Shown: one piece after another, positions 1 through 9,719 of the stretch
Layout: every line of letters begins with the position of its first letter
Position numbering within the stretch: position 1 is the first letter of the stretch
NCBI RefSeq assembly: GCF_963678635.1
Contig: NC_087062.1
Coordinates: 40,792,672-40,856,671 of the forward strand
DNA: 64,000 nt
Direction of reading: 5' to 3'
DNA from: Symsagittifera roscoffensis
Lineage: Eukaryota; Xenacoelomorpha; Acoela; Convolutidae
Position numbers and translations under genes: made by a program
The notes under the pieces: generated by a model
What the model was told of the DNA's origin: nothing
The model's input: the letters and a program-made list of their open reading frames with translations, nothing else
The model's database searches: none

Positions 1-799
1 CCGAAACTTTCTCATAAAATCAGTAGAAGGAAAGTATCATAGTAACGGAGGTTACAGTCAGGAGTCGCTTCATCACATTCATTACGAGGCCAAACTGTGC
101 ATTTTGTGCATTGTAAGCATATTCCGCAACAAGGACGCTCCCTTTGTTCTTTATTTTCCTTTGATCGTTCCGACAAAATTTTCACATGTTTAAAGATTTG
201 TCTCTGGAATCCAGAAACATACAGACACAAAATTGTGCTCTTATCCATTGCACAGTTTGGACTTGTAATGTTATCCAGTCAAAATCCTGGGAACTTTCTA
301 GATAAGGAAATGATAATGATAAAAAGGGATGATTAGTGTTGATGTGTTTAAACGTAACCCCTCGATACGGGTTACGTTTTTTCAATCAGAACACGCAACT
401 CGACACGAGAAAATATATATTAATCTATATTGTGTTACAAATGAAAAGTTTCGTCGAAAAATGTTTTTATCATTTATTGTGCCGAGTACTCAAGTGGCAT
501 TCGCAATCTGTATTGCCAGGTAGATTCTCTGCTGAAGAAAACTACCTGCCATGGGTTCCTCGGTACACGTGTACAAGTTCTTACAAACCTTAATCAGAAA
601 AAATCTCAAAGCTGGGGCAAGTGTCACCCTGAACCTCAAAAGCTATTAGTTGAAAAATATATCCATCATTACTAAAATTTCTACATTTATCAGATTTACG
701 ATATTCGGCCTCGGCCGCGGCCGTTCCGGAATAACAAACCGAGCCTGCGCTTATTCTACTAGGGGCTAGGTGTCAACTACCGTTACTTCCCACAAAAGC
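1..799. other. Unassigned flank, no recognised gene
   Basis: No recognisable coding domain on either strand. It holds a 10-bp perfect inverted repeat (351-360 with 369-378, loop 8) and a GC-rich self-complementary 12-mer at 712-723 (CGGCCGCGGCCG). It lies just outside the 3' LTR of the minus-strand giant element, so it is probably the DNA that element inserted into. I see nothing else I can support. Confidence 0.5.
12..248 (-). CDS. Possible small Cys-rich ORF, unknown
   Basis: An ATG-initiated 78-codon frame. Its second half is Cys-rich (seven Cys within about 30 residues, including CCGICLQCTKC), which is reminiscent of a zinc-binding or disulphide-rich piece. No signal peptide, homologue or second copy is visible in the window, and the N-terminal part looks ordinary. 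It could be a terminal exon, a TE remnant or chance. It is listed only because of the Cys spacing. Confidence 0.15.
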   Translation of the reverse strand: MDKSTILCLYVSGFQRQIFKHVKILSERSKENKEQRERPCCGICLQCTKCTVWPRNECDEATPDCNLRYYDTFLLLIL

Positions 800-917
800 T
801 GCCTACCAACAGCGCGGAGGTACATATCGACGGAAAATAAAGCTAGGTTCTAAAACGACTGGCTAGCGTCTGAACACAGCTGTACATGCTTTTCACCGTC
901 TCTTCCAAAGCCAGTTC
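800..917 (-). repeat. Outer end of 3' LTR of minus-strand giant element
   Basis: From about 820 to 917 the sequence is roughly 80% identical by eye to the reverse complement of the last 120 bases of the LTR ending at 25600. Shared blocks include ACATATCGACGGAAAATAAA and GACTGGCTA. The match stops at 917, where the plus-strand element begins, and resumes at 25601. This is therefore one half of an LTR split by insertion. The first 20 bases are degenerate, so the outer edge is approximate. Confidence 0.8.
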
Positions 918-1295
918 TGTGACATTCGAATAGAATGGACCAAAATGTCGATTCAGCATATTCGAGTTTTTTTTAACAGCGAACCTTCCGAATTGACGGT
1001 TTTAAGCGATTAACGACGTTATTGGGACGATTAGTCAAACGGTGAAGGTCAAGATATTCTGGTATTTTGAAATTTTAAAAAGTCGAAGTATGACGTCATA
1101 TTTATGAGAAACGATAGACACGGCCATTTTGACAGAAAACCGGAAGAAAAACACAACAACATTAGTTGCGATAGCGTTAACAACGGAAATTGTGATGGAG
1201 AAACAACAACAAATTGCAGAAGTAGCAAAGACCGCTCCGAGTTGCAACTATTGTGTCGCTACAATAGTTGCAAGGCCGTTGCGAACAACGTTGAA

Positions 1296-1577
1296 GGGTG
1301 AAGCCTGAATCCGGGGAAATAAGGCTCTTATCTTCCTTCCGGAAGGCTGGTTTTCCACCCTTCACCGTTGTTCGCAACGGCCTTGCAACTATTGTAGCGA
1401 CACAATAGTTGCAACTCGGAGCGGTCTCTGCTACTTCTGCAATTTGTTGTTGTTTCTTCATCACAATTTCCGTTGTTAACGCTATCGCAACTAATGTTGT
1501 TGTGTTTTTCTTCCGGTTTTCTGCCAAAATGGCCGTTTCTGACGTTTCTCAGAAATATGACGTCATACTTCGAATTA
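1296..1577. repeat. Inverted duplication inside the 5' LTR
   Basis: About 1365-1577 is the reverse complement of about 1084-1290, and about 1300-1364 is the reverse complement of about 1618-1685. Reading resumes in direct LTR orientation at about 1578. The 3' LTR lacks this structure. Each arm also carries a 13-bp perfect stem (TTGCAACTATTGT with ACAATAGTTGCAA), so the 5' LTR could form a very large foldback. It probably arose by template switching or a repair event. Confidence 0.85.
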
Positions 1578-1726
1578 ATTCTACTAAGATGAGAAGCTAG
1601 GAGTTGGGACGAGTTGGGAACAACGGTGAAGGGTGGAAAACCAGCCTTCCGGAAGGAAGATAAGAGCCTTTATTTCCCCGGATTCAGGAATCCGGAGGGG
1701 TCGCGGGACTGAAACTTTTATTAACT

Positions 1727-1735
1727 TATATAAAC
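1727..1735 (+). promoter_or_regulatory. TATA-like box in LTR
   Basis: TATATAAAC; the matching site in the 3' LTR is TATATAAAT at 25155-25163. Its position in the second half of the LTR and its presence in both copies fit a Pol II core promoter for the genomic transcript. No initiator or poly(A) signal is clear. Confidence 0.35.
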
Positions 1736-2111
1736 TTTTAGCTTCCCTGTCATGTCCTGAGTTGAATTTAATTAACATCTGAATTCATTTTGCTAGGATG
1801 AGAAGCTAGGAGTTGGGGGGAAAGGGTTGATCCATCTTCGATGGAGATGATGATTTTGATCTACTGAACAGTATTTTATCTAGCTCATTAATTCTGCATG
1901 TAATCTAGTTAATTTGAGTGTTTTGACCGAAGCCGAAAGCAGTAACGTTTTTTGTCGACCCGATTTTAGAAAGACCACCGAAAGTACTGGCTCGGTAGAG
2001 ACGGTTAAAAACACGTAATGCTCTGTTTAGACGTTAGCCAGTCGTCTTAGGACTTAGTTTTATTTTCCGTCGATATGTATCTTCCGGGCGAATGTTACAT
2101 AGATGTTTTTA

Positions 2112-2128
2112 TGGCGCTCCTGGGTGTT
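2112..2128 (+). other. Weak candidate primer-binding site
   Basis: TGGCGCTCCTGGGTGTT begins with the TGG complementary to a tRNA CCA end and lies 12 bases after the LTR. I cannot match the rest to a tRNA I recognise, and the spacing is longer than usual. Confidence 0.15.
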
Positions 2129-2666
2129 ATTCTTTTTTTAATATCATGACCGGCAGAACCGTTAACGAGCCTTCCGCGCCGAGCGGATGCTCACATTAAC
2201 GCCCTTAATAGGCCTAAGCCGCCGGGGTGGAAGGGTAGTTCGGAACGCGGAAGCCTTCCGGATTACCGTGAATAGCTTTTTAACCTAGTTAAGACCGAAA
2301 ATTCACGAACCAGGAAGGGTGGGGGGATTCGCGGTCCCGTCGTTACCTGAGAGGTTTGTGACCAAAAACACTTAAAGTTATTTATAAAACCAAACAAAAA
2401 GTAGTATAGTACCCAAAAAAAACAAAAAACATTATAAAAATAACCGAAAAAACCAAAAACAGTAAAAAAAAAAAGTAAAAAATCAGTAGAAATCATCCCC
2501 CCAGACAAGATGTGATCCGACCCTCCCGTTTGTTGTTGATAGATATATTGTTGTTACAGGCATTTATATCAGTCAGGATCAATACGATCAATTTTGTAGC
2601 CCGTTTTGGAGGCTTGTACTGTAGGGTTTTTTGAGCATTTAAGCACGTGAATGATAAATTGCGCTC

Positions 2667-4293
2667 AATCCGGAAGGGTCAGCTGATTTGCGCTCAATTC
2701 GGAGGGGTCTTGGGAGAAGACTGATCCGGCAAGCAGTACAACGAGCAACAAGAAGGGGCTCAACGACAACAGCAATCAACTGTTGGGCATCGTTAACAAG
2801 TTTTGTATCCCTTTTGGTACAAAAATTAAGATAGTAATCTGAGGGGGGCTCAACAGTGCTGCACTGTAGTGACCCTTCACCGAACTGCGAATATCCGAGT
2901 TAAGCACCTTAACTCGGATATTAAACAAACCCGGAGGGGTATAGTATTACTAATATTAATACTTATATAGCCTATATTAATACTCCTATATCGTTTTTCA
3001 GTGAAAAACACAGAAAGCAGACCGGTTTTTAGGGTCAAGATAGCGATATTTTAATCCCCCCACAAGTCGCGATTTTTGATATATCGATATTTTTTGAAAC
3101 GGAAAAAAGCGGTAAAGTAGTGCGTTACATCGTAACTGCACTACCATAATAGATAGAACCGGTTAAGTTTAGTTCGGAAGTGGTTGGGACTATTTTGGAA
3201 CAAAAAACCGAATTTTCGTGATTTTTGAGAAAACGGAACACTATAAATTCAGAATTTTTTTTGAAATTTTGAGTTAAGAACAGTAAAAATAGTTGTTCAG
3301 ACAACGTCCACTAGTGAATCTACGAGTTTTAAAACCCGCTACCCGGGTCGCAGAGAAATCGAACTTAACGTGTTTGATTTGGTGGATTCATCAATCCGGA
3401 GGGGTACAGGTAGCATAGTTTTTCGCAAATTTTTCAACTAAAGCGTTTCAGATCGGGTCTTTTGCATTGAATTAGAAGAGTGTAGGCCTTCTGAGCACGG
3501 ATCAATAATTTTTAGGTCGAAAAGAACAGAATTGCGGAAAAAGTTAGGCGGAACCTATAAGAGACAAATTTTTTGACTTTAGAAAAAAGACGTTTTGGTT
3601 AATAACTTTAGAACTACTGGACATATCCAGTTGATCTTGGTACCAATAGATCAGAAATTAGCTGAACTTACTGATAGGGACAAAAATTTTTCGAAAAAAT
3701 AAGCGTGAAAATTTTTTGAGATTGTTTTTAGCAAATTCACCAATTTGGGAGGGTAGACCCTTCACGTTTTATAATTTTTTTTTAGAAAAGCCCAAACACC
3801 CCTACCAAAAGGTAATAGCGGTTGAATAAAGTAACTTAAGGCTGTTCTAGACGAAAAGGGAAGGCTAAAGGTACAGGAAAACCTTAACCGAGCCGAAGTT
3901 AGGCGAGCGATAAGACCCTTCACCGTTAGCGTGAATTGTCAAATAAAAGGCTTAACTTCAATCCGGAAGGGTCTAGGAAAGCATTACATACCCTTCCTAG
4001 TTAATTGAAAAAGCAAAATCGCATCAGAGAACGTATCCGGAGGGGTATAGGTTGAAAGAGGGAAATCTCCGAAAAGCTACTTTTACAAACCAGAGGGCTC
4101 CCAATCCGGAGGGGTCAAAATTTTTTTTTCAAATTAGGAGGGGTCCGAATCCGGAGGGGTCTTATATTTGCTAATTCGGAGAGGTGCGAATCCGGAGGGG
4201 TCTTATTTTTACTAACTCAGAGGGGTCCCGATCCGGAGGGGTCTAAATTTTGTTAGTCCGGAAGGGTCCTATTTTTTCCAATCCGGAGGGGTA
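2667..4293 (+). repeat. Dispersed 14-bp motif array, consensus AATCCGGAGGGGTC
   Basis: Copies, exact or with one to three changes, begin at about 2667, 2696, 2929, 3393, 3742 (weak), 3960, 4034, 4103, 4132, 4148, 4173, 4189, 4214, 4230, 4255 and 4280. Ten lie within 4103-4293, with spacers of about 2-30 bases of T/A-rich sequence. The motif also occurs once in each LTR (1689, 25117). All copies have the same orientation. Spacing is irregular, so this is not a simple tandem satellite. It resembles a cluster of protein-binding sites on DNA or RNA. Confidence 0.8.
2890..2922. repeat. Perfect 15-bp hairpin in leader
   Basis: Arms AATATCCGAGTTAAG (2890-2904) and its exact reverse complement (2908-2922), loop CAC. 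The first arm extended upstream (GCGAATATCCGAGTT, 2887-2901) is also the reverse complement of 4434-4448, so a long-range pairing is possible. Confidence 0.8.
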
Positions 4294-5149
4294 TTATTTT
4301 ATTAAAGGACTTAGGTAAACGGAAGAAAGACTAAAGTGAGAGGTATTAGTTTATTAGCAGACAGGCTAGGAATCAGTGACTGCACTGGTAACTTGCCTTT
4401 CAATAAAAACCAGACCAAAACAAAACAGGTCCGAACTCGGATATTCGCGACACTAAGTCTAAACTAAGAGAACGTAATTCATTGGTGTGAATTGAAATCC
4501 GTTACGTTTTTGTGAAAAATGACTGCCCTGAGGATTGTAGTAGGTCTAGCTTGGTCAGTCCAAAGGCAGATAGGTAACACAGTACTGGGTGGGTGCAATA
4601 GACGCCCAATTGAGAAAATAACTGCCTTGAAAGTTTTGTCTGTTTGGTGCAGCACCAAGCAGGGAAAGCTCTTTCTTTAGAAACAGGTTCGACTATTGTA
4701 CTGCGACCGACTAAAAGTACAATACAAATACGTTTTTTTAATAGAAGTATTCATATTCTGTCATTATATATTTTTTTTGTTTTTGATTTTAAATCAACAT
4801 AAATTGTGCTTGTTCGGGTAGTGAGTACACTATCTTTTAAAATGACTGATAACATCATATTGTGCTAGTTCTCAAATCTTACGACGGATAATCGGTTAGT
4901 GTGAATAAATTATATACATTCTGTACTCTGGTAACATACAGGGATTCGTGGTCACTATTTAATAGAATCTTGTGGAACTTATTGTGTTGTGTCATTATTA
5001 TTGGTAGTAAAACTATAAGGTCACTAGCAATCGAATTAAGTGTATAGGCATTAAGAAGTGACAAATTGAGAACGAGTCTAGACAAGTCAAGGATACCTAA
5101 ACGAGGTAAACGCTCTAGGAAATTCATACCTAAAAAGCAAAGAAAAACA

Positions 5150-6907
5150 ATGACCGATCCTTTTGTGGATTGGATCAAACGAGCCCGGACCGACAAAGGG
5201 GAGACGGTTTCAGGCAGAATGGTTGAAACGAGAAGTCAGAAGACCTCCGAAGAGAGAAAAGAAATGTTGGAAGTGGAGGTCAATACAGACCAGGCCATGA
5301 ATGACAACCAGGAGGTACATGGACTGGAAGGGAGAGGCAGAAGGCTGGCGAGTGAATCTACTCCGGTAGAACAAGGCCATGATTCTGCCACTTCCACCGG
5401 GACAATAGATCGAGAGGAGATGTCGGAACTGTCCGACATCTCAACTGAAATAGCGGCAACTAGAAGATCTCCAACAGACAACACTATGATGGCAGGCGGG
5501 ACTGAGAAACAAACAACGTCATCATCGTTCTCAGAAAGAATGAGGATCACCTTAGGAAACATCTTTCCATTCACCATGGGAGGGGGCACAGGAAATGAAG
5601 GTGAATCCCAGGAGGAGGAGGACGACGAAGAAGAGCAAGTGGACTTTGGGTCTCAAGTCATCCTCAATAGTTCGACCCAGGAGAATGAGGCATACGTCGA
5701 AAGAGAGACTGGAACCATGGACAAATTTGGTATGGTGAGAACGATAAGCAAAGAGGTAAACACACCGGGCCAGTCGAGAGGCTTCGCGATTATGACAAAT
5801 TCAGAGCCGCAACATGGGGAGAGTAGAAACAGAGGGCTAGGCAACGCATTGGCGGATCCCGAGGTGGATAATGAAAAGACGTTGAGGCAGAGAGTCAAGG
5901 CCCGAATCTCGACCAGCACGAAGCTACCTGGGACCGACAGGGTTACACCGCCACTAGTAACGCCACTCGTGGATAAGGGGGCAGCACTAGAAGAAGCCTT
6001 AAACAACATAGTGGACAGTTTAGGAGAACAAAATGAACCGATGTCAATAAGGATGAGTGAACTAGAAAGAGCAGTTCACATTGAAAGAGAAAGTCTGCGG
6101 GAGGAAATAAACCGCAATAGACAAGAAGTTGGCAGGAGCGAAAAACGCTTGAAAGAAAGAACGGACGAGCATATGGCGAAGAACTTGTCGCGAATGACAA
6201 GAGAGGCGGAACAGCGAGAGTTACGCTTAAGAGACGACATGGAGAAGTTAAGAATTCAGCAAGAGCAGTCTCTTGGGACTCTTGACACAAAGATAGACGC
6301 AATGATGGAGAGGCGAACTCAGGCTATCATGGATAGGTTGGACGGGCTACTAAGCAGCAAGAGTGGACCAAAAGAAGGGGAACCGAACTCGGGAGGTCCC
6401 AGCAGGGAGCCGAAGGTGAACTTCAACGACCATCAAAAGAGGAGGACATATGGATCCACTAGAGGCAGGGGCAGTTCATCAGGCTATGCCACAAGGTATA
6501 ATAGAACATGGGGCCCGAACAGTAGAGCAAGTTCAAAGGGGAACAGACAGACCTCTAATGAACGATCAACGCAAGGGACACATGCGACTGGGAGAAGTAA
6601 TTCCGGTAACAGAGGGCATGCAAGCCCGGGGAGGAGTCATGTGGGCCAAGGGGGAAACACTCACGGCGATTCGGATTGCAGCGACGCACCGCATACAGAG
6701 CCTTTGACAAGGTGTGAGGACACTCAGGCGGGACACTCAAGGGATGCTACGGCAATGGCCACAGCCTTTGAACCCCTAAACAGGTCTTTGGATACATTCC
6801 TTACAAGGTTATCCAGAACCAATGAACGCAGTGAGAAGTCCAGAAGAGTCTTAAGAAACCAAGATGCTATAAAGACGAATCTGATGGCTGTATTGATACC
6901 TGGATAG
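5150..6907 (+). CDS. gag: Gag N-terminal region (coiled coil, RG-rich)
   Basis: The start is the first ATG in the open frame (5150, context ACAATGA); the frame is open from a TTG at 5066 but has no earlier ATG. The protein begins with a basic stretch, then a long acidic/Ser-rich segment, a charged helical region with heptad character (about residues 290-400, codons about 6020-6345), then a Gly/Arg/Ser-rich tract (about 6430-6700) suited to RNA binding. It runs into the capsid-like part, but a +/-1 shift between about 6862 and 6880 throws it out of frame and it ends at a TAG (6905). Retrotransposon Gag proteins form the particle and bind genomic RNA; this N-terminal extension of about 580 residues before the capsid is unusually long. 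Confidence 0.75.
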   Translation: MTDPFVDWIKRARTDKGETVSGRMVETRSQKTSEERKEMLEVEVNTDQAMNDNQEVHGLEGRGRRLASESTPVEQGHDSATSTGTIDREEMSELSDISTEIAATRRSPTDNTMMAGGTEKQTTSSSFSERMRITLGNIFPFTMGGGTGNEGESQEEEDDEEEQVDFGSQVILNSSTQENEAYVERETGTMDKFGMVRTISKEVNTPGQSRGFAIMTNSEPQHGESRNRGLGNALADPEVDNEKTLRQRVKARISTSTKLPGTDRVTPPLVTPLVDKGAALEEALNNIVDSLGEQNEPMSIRMSELERAVHIERESLREEINRNRQEVGRSEKRLKERTDEHMAKNLSRMTREAEQRELRLRDDMEKLRIQQEQSLGTLDTKIDAMMERRTQAIMDRLDGLLSSKSGPKEGEPNSGGPSREPKVNFNDHQKRRTYGSTRGRGSSSGYATRYNRTWGPNSRASSKGNRQTSNERSTQGTHATGRSNSGNRGHASPGRSHVGQGGNTHGDSDCSDAPHTEPLTRCEDTQAGHSRDATAMATAFEPLNRSLDTFLTRLSRTNERSEKSRRVLRNQDAIKTNLMAVLIPG

Positions 6908-7212
6908 AGGTAATGAAACCGCATTTCGAGGAACATGACTTGTCGGAAAGACAGGAATGCAGTGCGCTCACCAGTAACTTGGAAGGGACAGCCCTGAACT
7001 GTGTCATGGCCAAGAAGCAATATCAGCGTGACACAGCTGAAAAAATCTTCGAAATCTTGTTAAACCGTTTTGGATCAGGGGTGCAGGGGCACCAGGCGAT
7101 GATGCGATTCGAGAAACGGAGGCAACGAGTGGATGAAACGATAGACAAGTTTCTAGATGACTTGGAAATGCTGAGAAGACGCAGCCAACGGATGAGTCAA
7201 ACCGAAGGATGA
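6880..7212 (+). CDS. gag: Gag capsid domain, first part (retrotrans_gag type)
   Basis: Continues gag in another frame after the shift near 6870. It reads through CIDTWIEVM, NLEGTALNCV, IFEILLNRFGSG and a helical FLDDLEMLRRRS, the pattern of the Ty3/Gypsy capsid (aromatic/Trp residue, helical bundle, LxxRFG motif). The frame breaks again near 7185 by a -1 change, after which the capsid continues in the next frame. The internal ATG at 6913 is not a real start. Capsid proteins assemble the cytoplasmic particle in which reverse transcription happens. Confidence 0.75.
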   Translation, partial: SDGCIDTWIEVMKPHFEEHDLSERQECSALTSNLEGTALNCVMAKKQYQRDTAEKIFEILLNRFGSGVQGHQAMMRFEKRRQRVDETIDKFLDDLEMLRRRSQRMSQTEG

Positions 7213-9203
7213 ACCTGGCAGTAGCCTCAAAATTCATCGATGGTGTGAAGAACGATGAACTTCGGACGATGCTGGCAACGCATTACACACCACTATCAAC
7301 CAATGCGCCAACACCAGAGGAGTTGAGGCTCAAGTCAAAAGAATATCTTTTGTTGAAACCTCCTTCGAGATCTGGTTATTATAAGAACAATTATGGCAAT
7401 TTTAACAACGGGCCAGCAAACCAAGGAAACAACTGGTACAAACCGAGGGTTGATATGGACAAGAGACGCTCTTGTGCCAATTGCAGTTCAACGGACCATC
7501 ATGTGTCAGCATGCCCAACTTACAAACAAGGCATGAAAGCAATAGGCTTTAGCCTCGAGGACGAAGATGCGTCAGAATTGGACCATGAGGTTTTTATGAG
7601 AGGAGTAATTGCGAAATTCGGCCCGAGGTGTTTCTTTTGCAACTTGGAAGGTCATTGTAAATCAGATTGTCCGCAATTCTGGGATGCAGTGGCAGACATC
7701 GAGCATCCAAGGCATGAAGAAGCTTTGTCAGGAGTGAAAGCCAGCAAGGCTCGCCTGTTGAGTGAAGCGGAGGCACGCAGAAAAGATAAACCTCAAGAGC
7801 TGGCGGCAAAGAAAACGCAAGCGGTAACAGAAGAGACACGTGAACCGGAACCAGCAACTGCGGCTGATGACTTCAAGATCGATTATAGGGCAGCCGCGAG
7901 GGATGCTCTAAATAGAGTGCAGCAGGAACTGGTGACGAAACAGATCGAACAAAAAATGAAACTTGAACTGGAGAATGAGAAACTACAGGAGCAACTGAAT
8001 ACCTTCGAAGCAACGGAGGTCGAGGAGACTAAGGCACCAAGCAGTTTGAGCATGAAACTTAATGTGATCTCCGGTCAGAGGTTCGGCATGGTGCCACAAG
8101 GAAGCAAGATACAGTCCATAATCTCAGTGGCTGGACATCAGGTAATCAGAAATCTGAGTGAACCATCCGAGTTCACTTTGATGCATTTGGACGCATATGC
8201 AGATTATCTGAGGCAGGTGGAGCCACGCACTGAGTCGAGAGCTGTGCGAGCACTACTGACAACGGGTGGCCCTCGCATGAAGAAACTTCATGGACGCTAC
8301 CTGGAGGTCTATGGGCCGTATCAAGTGATGCTGAACGTGGATGGAATCAGTATCTACACTAGGACTTATGTAACAACAGATAATGACCAAATGGGGCAGA
8401 TCTATTTGGGTGAGGAGGAACTCAAAGTCCGCAGGATAGGCCATGACGCCATGATGGAACAAGATGCACTACACATTGGATATGAAGCAGATGTGACCGC
8501 ACATCTGCTCGACACCAACGGAACGAAAATCGGAGTTACAGGGCTTCTGGACACAGGAGCGGTAGTGAGTGTGATGCCGATAAAAACTTGGGAAAGAATG
8601 GGCTTCACGAGGGAAGATCTAATTCCAACGAATCTCCGACTGGCCGCCGCCAATCGGGGAGCCATTTACGTAGCCGGAAGAACACCAACAACGGTCCTCC
8701 ACATGGGAGGACGGGATCTTTGGATGAGCTTCCTGGTGGTAGAGAATTTGGACGACGCCGACCAATTCATGTTGCGCAGAGATTTTGCCAGGAATTTTGA
8801 CTTGATGATTGACTTGAACAACGGTAAGATACGGATTAGAAACCCGGACCGGAAGTATGTTAAGAAACCAATTAATAGGATAATAGCAGACGAAAACAAG
8901 GTACCAATTTTTTTAGATAGAAAAGTAAAACTACAGCCAGGACAAGCTGAAGTGGCAATTTTTAGAATGAGAAATTTAAATTCGTTAAGCGATAGTAAAC
9001 AGGTTTATTTAGTACCGAATCCAAATAGTCAGAGTTCGGTGATTTTAGGCCTGAGGCTTCTCGGTAACGCGAAACGGACTGTGTGTCAGTGTGTATTTGA
9101 ACACACTGGACACCACGGTTTCAATCCAGCGTGGAAAAAAGCTTGGTTACGCTTTGCCGATGAGGACCGACTATCAAGAGACACAAAACTTGAGGAAAAA
9201 TAG
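7182..9203 (+). CDS. gag-pol: Gag-Pol: capsid end, two CCHC knuckles, aspartic protease
   Basis: Begins with the end of capsid (ASKFIDGVK). Two zinc knuckles of form C-x2-C-x4-H-x4-C follow at 7473-7514 (CANCSSTDHHVSAC) and 7629-7670 (CFFCNLEGHCKSDC), separated by about 38 residues. Next comes a Lys/Glu-rich helical linker (about 7740-8030), then a retropepsin-type aspartic protease with the DTGA motif at 8550-8561 and a hydrophobic flap region. Gag and protease lie in one frame here with no frameshift site between them. The frame is lost at about 9050 by a 1-base change, after ILG; the stop at 9201 is in the wrong frame. Knuckles bind the RNA genome; the protease matures the polyprotein. Confidence 0.85.
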   Translation, partial: QPTDESNRRMNLAVASKFIDGVKNDELRTMLATHYTPLSTNAPTPEELRLKSKEYLLLKPPSRSGYYKNNYGNFNNGPANQGNNWYKPRVDMDKRRSCANCSSTDHHVSACPTYKQGMKAIGFSLEDEDASELDHEVFMRGVIAKFGPRCFFCNLEGHCKSDCPQFWDAVADIEHPRHEEALSGVKASKARLLSEAEARRKDKPQELAAKKTQAVTEETREPEPATAADDFKIDYRAAARDALNRVQQELVTKQIEQKMKLELENEKLQEQLNTFEATEVEETKAPSSLSMKLNVISGQRFGMVPQGSKIQSIISVAGHQVIRNLSEPSEFTLMHLDAYADYLRQVEPRTESRAVRALLTTGGPRMKKLHGRYLEVYGPYQVMLNVDGISIYTRTYVTTDNDQMGQIYLGEEELKVRRIGHDAMMEQDALHIGYEADVTAHLLDTNGTKIGVTGLLDTGAVVSVMPIKTWERMGFTREDLIPTNLRLAAANRGAIYVAGRTPTTVLHMGGRDLWMSFLVVENLDDADQFMLRRDFARNFDLMIDLNNGKIRIRNPDRKYVKKPINRIIADENKVPIFLDRKVKLQPGQAEVAIFRMRNLNSLSDSKQVYLVPNPNSQSSVILGLRLLGNAKRTVCQCVFEHTGHHGFNPAWKKAWLRFADEDRLSRDTKLEEK

Positions 9204-9390
9204 TGTAAAAGACTGTCCTTATCATGCCAATAAAGATAAAATTTTAAAGAGGATTAATGAATTAAAATCTATTCATAAATTGTTTTCAATGAAACCCGAA
9301 ACGGACGACGGCTTATCAAGCTGCTCGAATTTTCCGGAACGCCCCTCGTCATATGAACTAGAATCTGACAAACCGGTTTTGCAGAGATAG
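9055..9390 (+). CDS. pol: Pol linker between protease and RT
   Basis: A shifted continuation of pol starting just after a TGA at 9052. It carries the end of the protease region (NTLDTTVSIQRGKKLGYA) and a basic/Ser-rich linker leading to RT. A second 1-base change near 9380 moves the reading frame again, and the TAG at 9388 is out of frame. No catalytic residue lies here. It is assigned by position and because the frames before and after join to it without missing sequence. Confidence 0.7.
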   Translation, partial: GFSVTRNGLCVSVYLNTLDTTVSIQRGKKLGYALPMRTDYQETQNLRKNSVKDCPYHANKDKILKRINELKSIHKLFSMKPETDDGLSSCSNFPERPSSYELESDKPVLQR

Positions 9391-9719
9391 AACATTTAAA
9401 AGGGAAAATAGGTGAGGGAGATTTCGAAAAATTGCGGGACCTCCTAAATCGGAACGCAGATATATTTTCAAAACATGAGGCGGATATCCGTTGCTGTAAT
9501 TTCGTCGAACACGAGATCGAACTTGAAGAGGGCGCCGTTCCCCATAGGGAAGGCGCAAGACGAATGACGCCACACAAGTCGGAAGCGTGCCGAGAGGAAA
9601 TAGAAATGTTGCTTGAATACGACATGATACAACCCTCGAAATCGCCACGGGCTTGCGGGGTAGTAATGGCGAAAAAGAAAGGGGGCAGCTTAGGTTTTGT
9701 TGCGACTTTTGTTACTTGA
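9381..9719 (+). CDS. pol: Reverse transcriptase, N-terminal part
   Basis: Contains the Gypsy-type RT entry: LRDLLNRNADIFSK, the EHEIEL and PHREGARRMTPHK segments before the fingers, LLEYDMIQPSKSPRACGVVM, then MAKKKGG. Here the frame is lost: the expected arm (RFCCDF) is found one frame over, at 9692. The break is a 1-base deletion near 9680-9691. No X-XXY-YYZ slippery heptamer spans the point, so I read it as damage and not programmed frameshifting. Confidence 0.8.
   Translation, partial: AEIEHLKGKIGEGDFEKLRDLLNRNADIFSKHEADIRCCNFVEHEIELEEGAVPHREGARRMTPHKSEACREEIEMLLEYDMIQPSKSPRACGVVMAKKKGGSLGFVATFVT

Larger units (their letters stand above)
918..2099 (+). repeat. 5' LTR of giant element (enlarged by inverted duplication)
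   Basis: Matches 24684-25600 from TGTGACATTCG to AATGTTACA. It is 1182 bp against 917 bp for the 3' LTR. The extra length is an inverted duplication (about 1296-1577); conversely about 75 bp present near 25300-25380 is missing here, next to about 1870. It contains a TATA-like box at 1727-1735 and one copy of the CCGGAGGGGT motif (1689-1702). The start was set where left and right copies stop matching upstream (C versus A before TGTGACA). Confidence 0.9.
2100..5149 (+). other. Long untranslated leader of giant element
   Basis: About 3 kb between the 5' LTR and the first ATG of gag with no credible ORF. It holds the CCGGAGGGGT-type motif array, a perfect 15-bp hairpin (2890-2922), an A-rich tract (about 2370-2480) and recurrent ACCCTTCACC strings (near 2871, 3766, 3913) that also occur in the LTR. 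Packaging, primer-binding, splice-donor or translational signals would be expected here; several GTAA-type donor candidates exist (for example near 3811, 4313, 4568, 5105) but none can be chosen by eye. Confidence 0.6.

Noticed and set aside
2263-2508. Minus-strand ORF rich in Phe
   Set aside because: It is the complement of an A-rich tract in the leader; composition artefact.
4103-4293. CRISPR array
   Set aside because: Repeats are 14 bp, degenerate, with spacers of 2-30 bp, in a eukaryotic retroelement leader.
4879-5196. Minus-strand ORF of 105 codons at the gag start
   Set aside because: Overlaps gag N-terminus and leader on the opposite strand; no homologous or conserved feature.
9676-9696. 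Programmed -1 frameshift in RT
   Set aside because: The shift lies inside the RT fingers, no slippery heptamer is in phase, and other frameshifts nearby show general decay.
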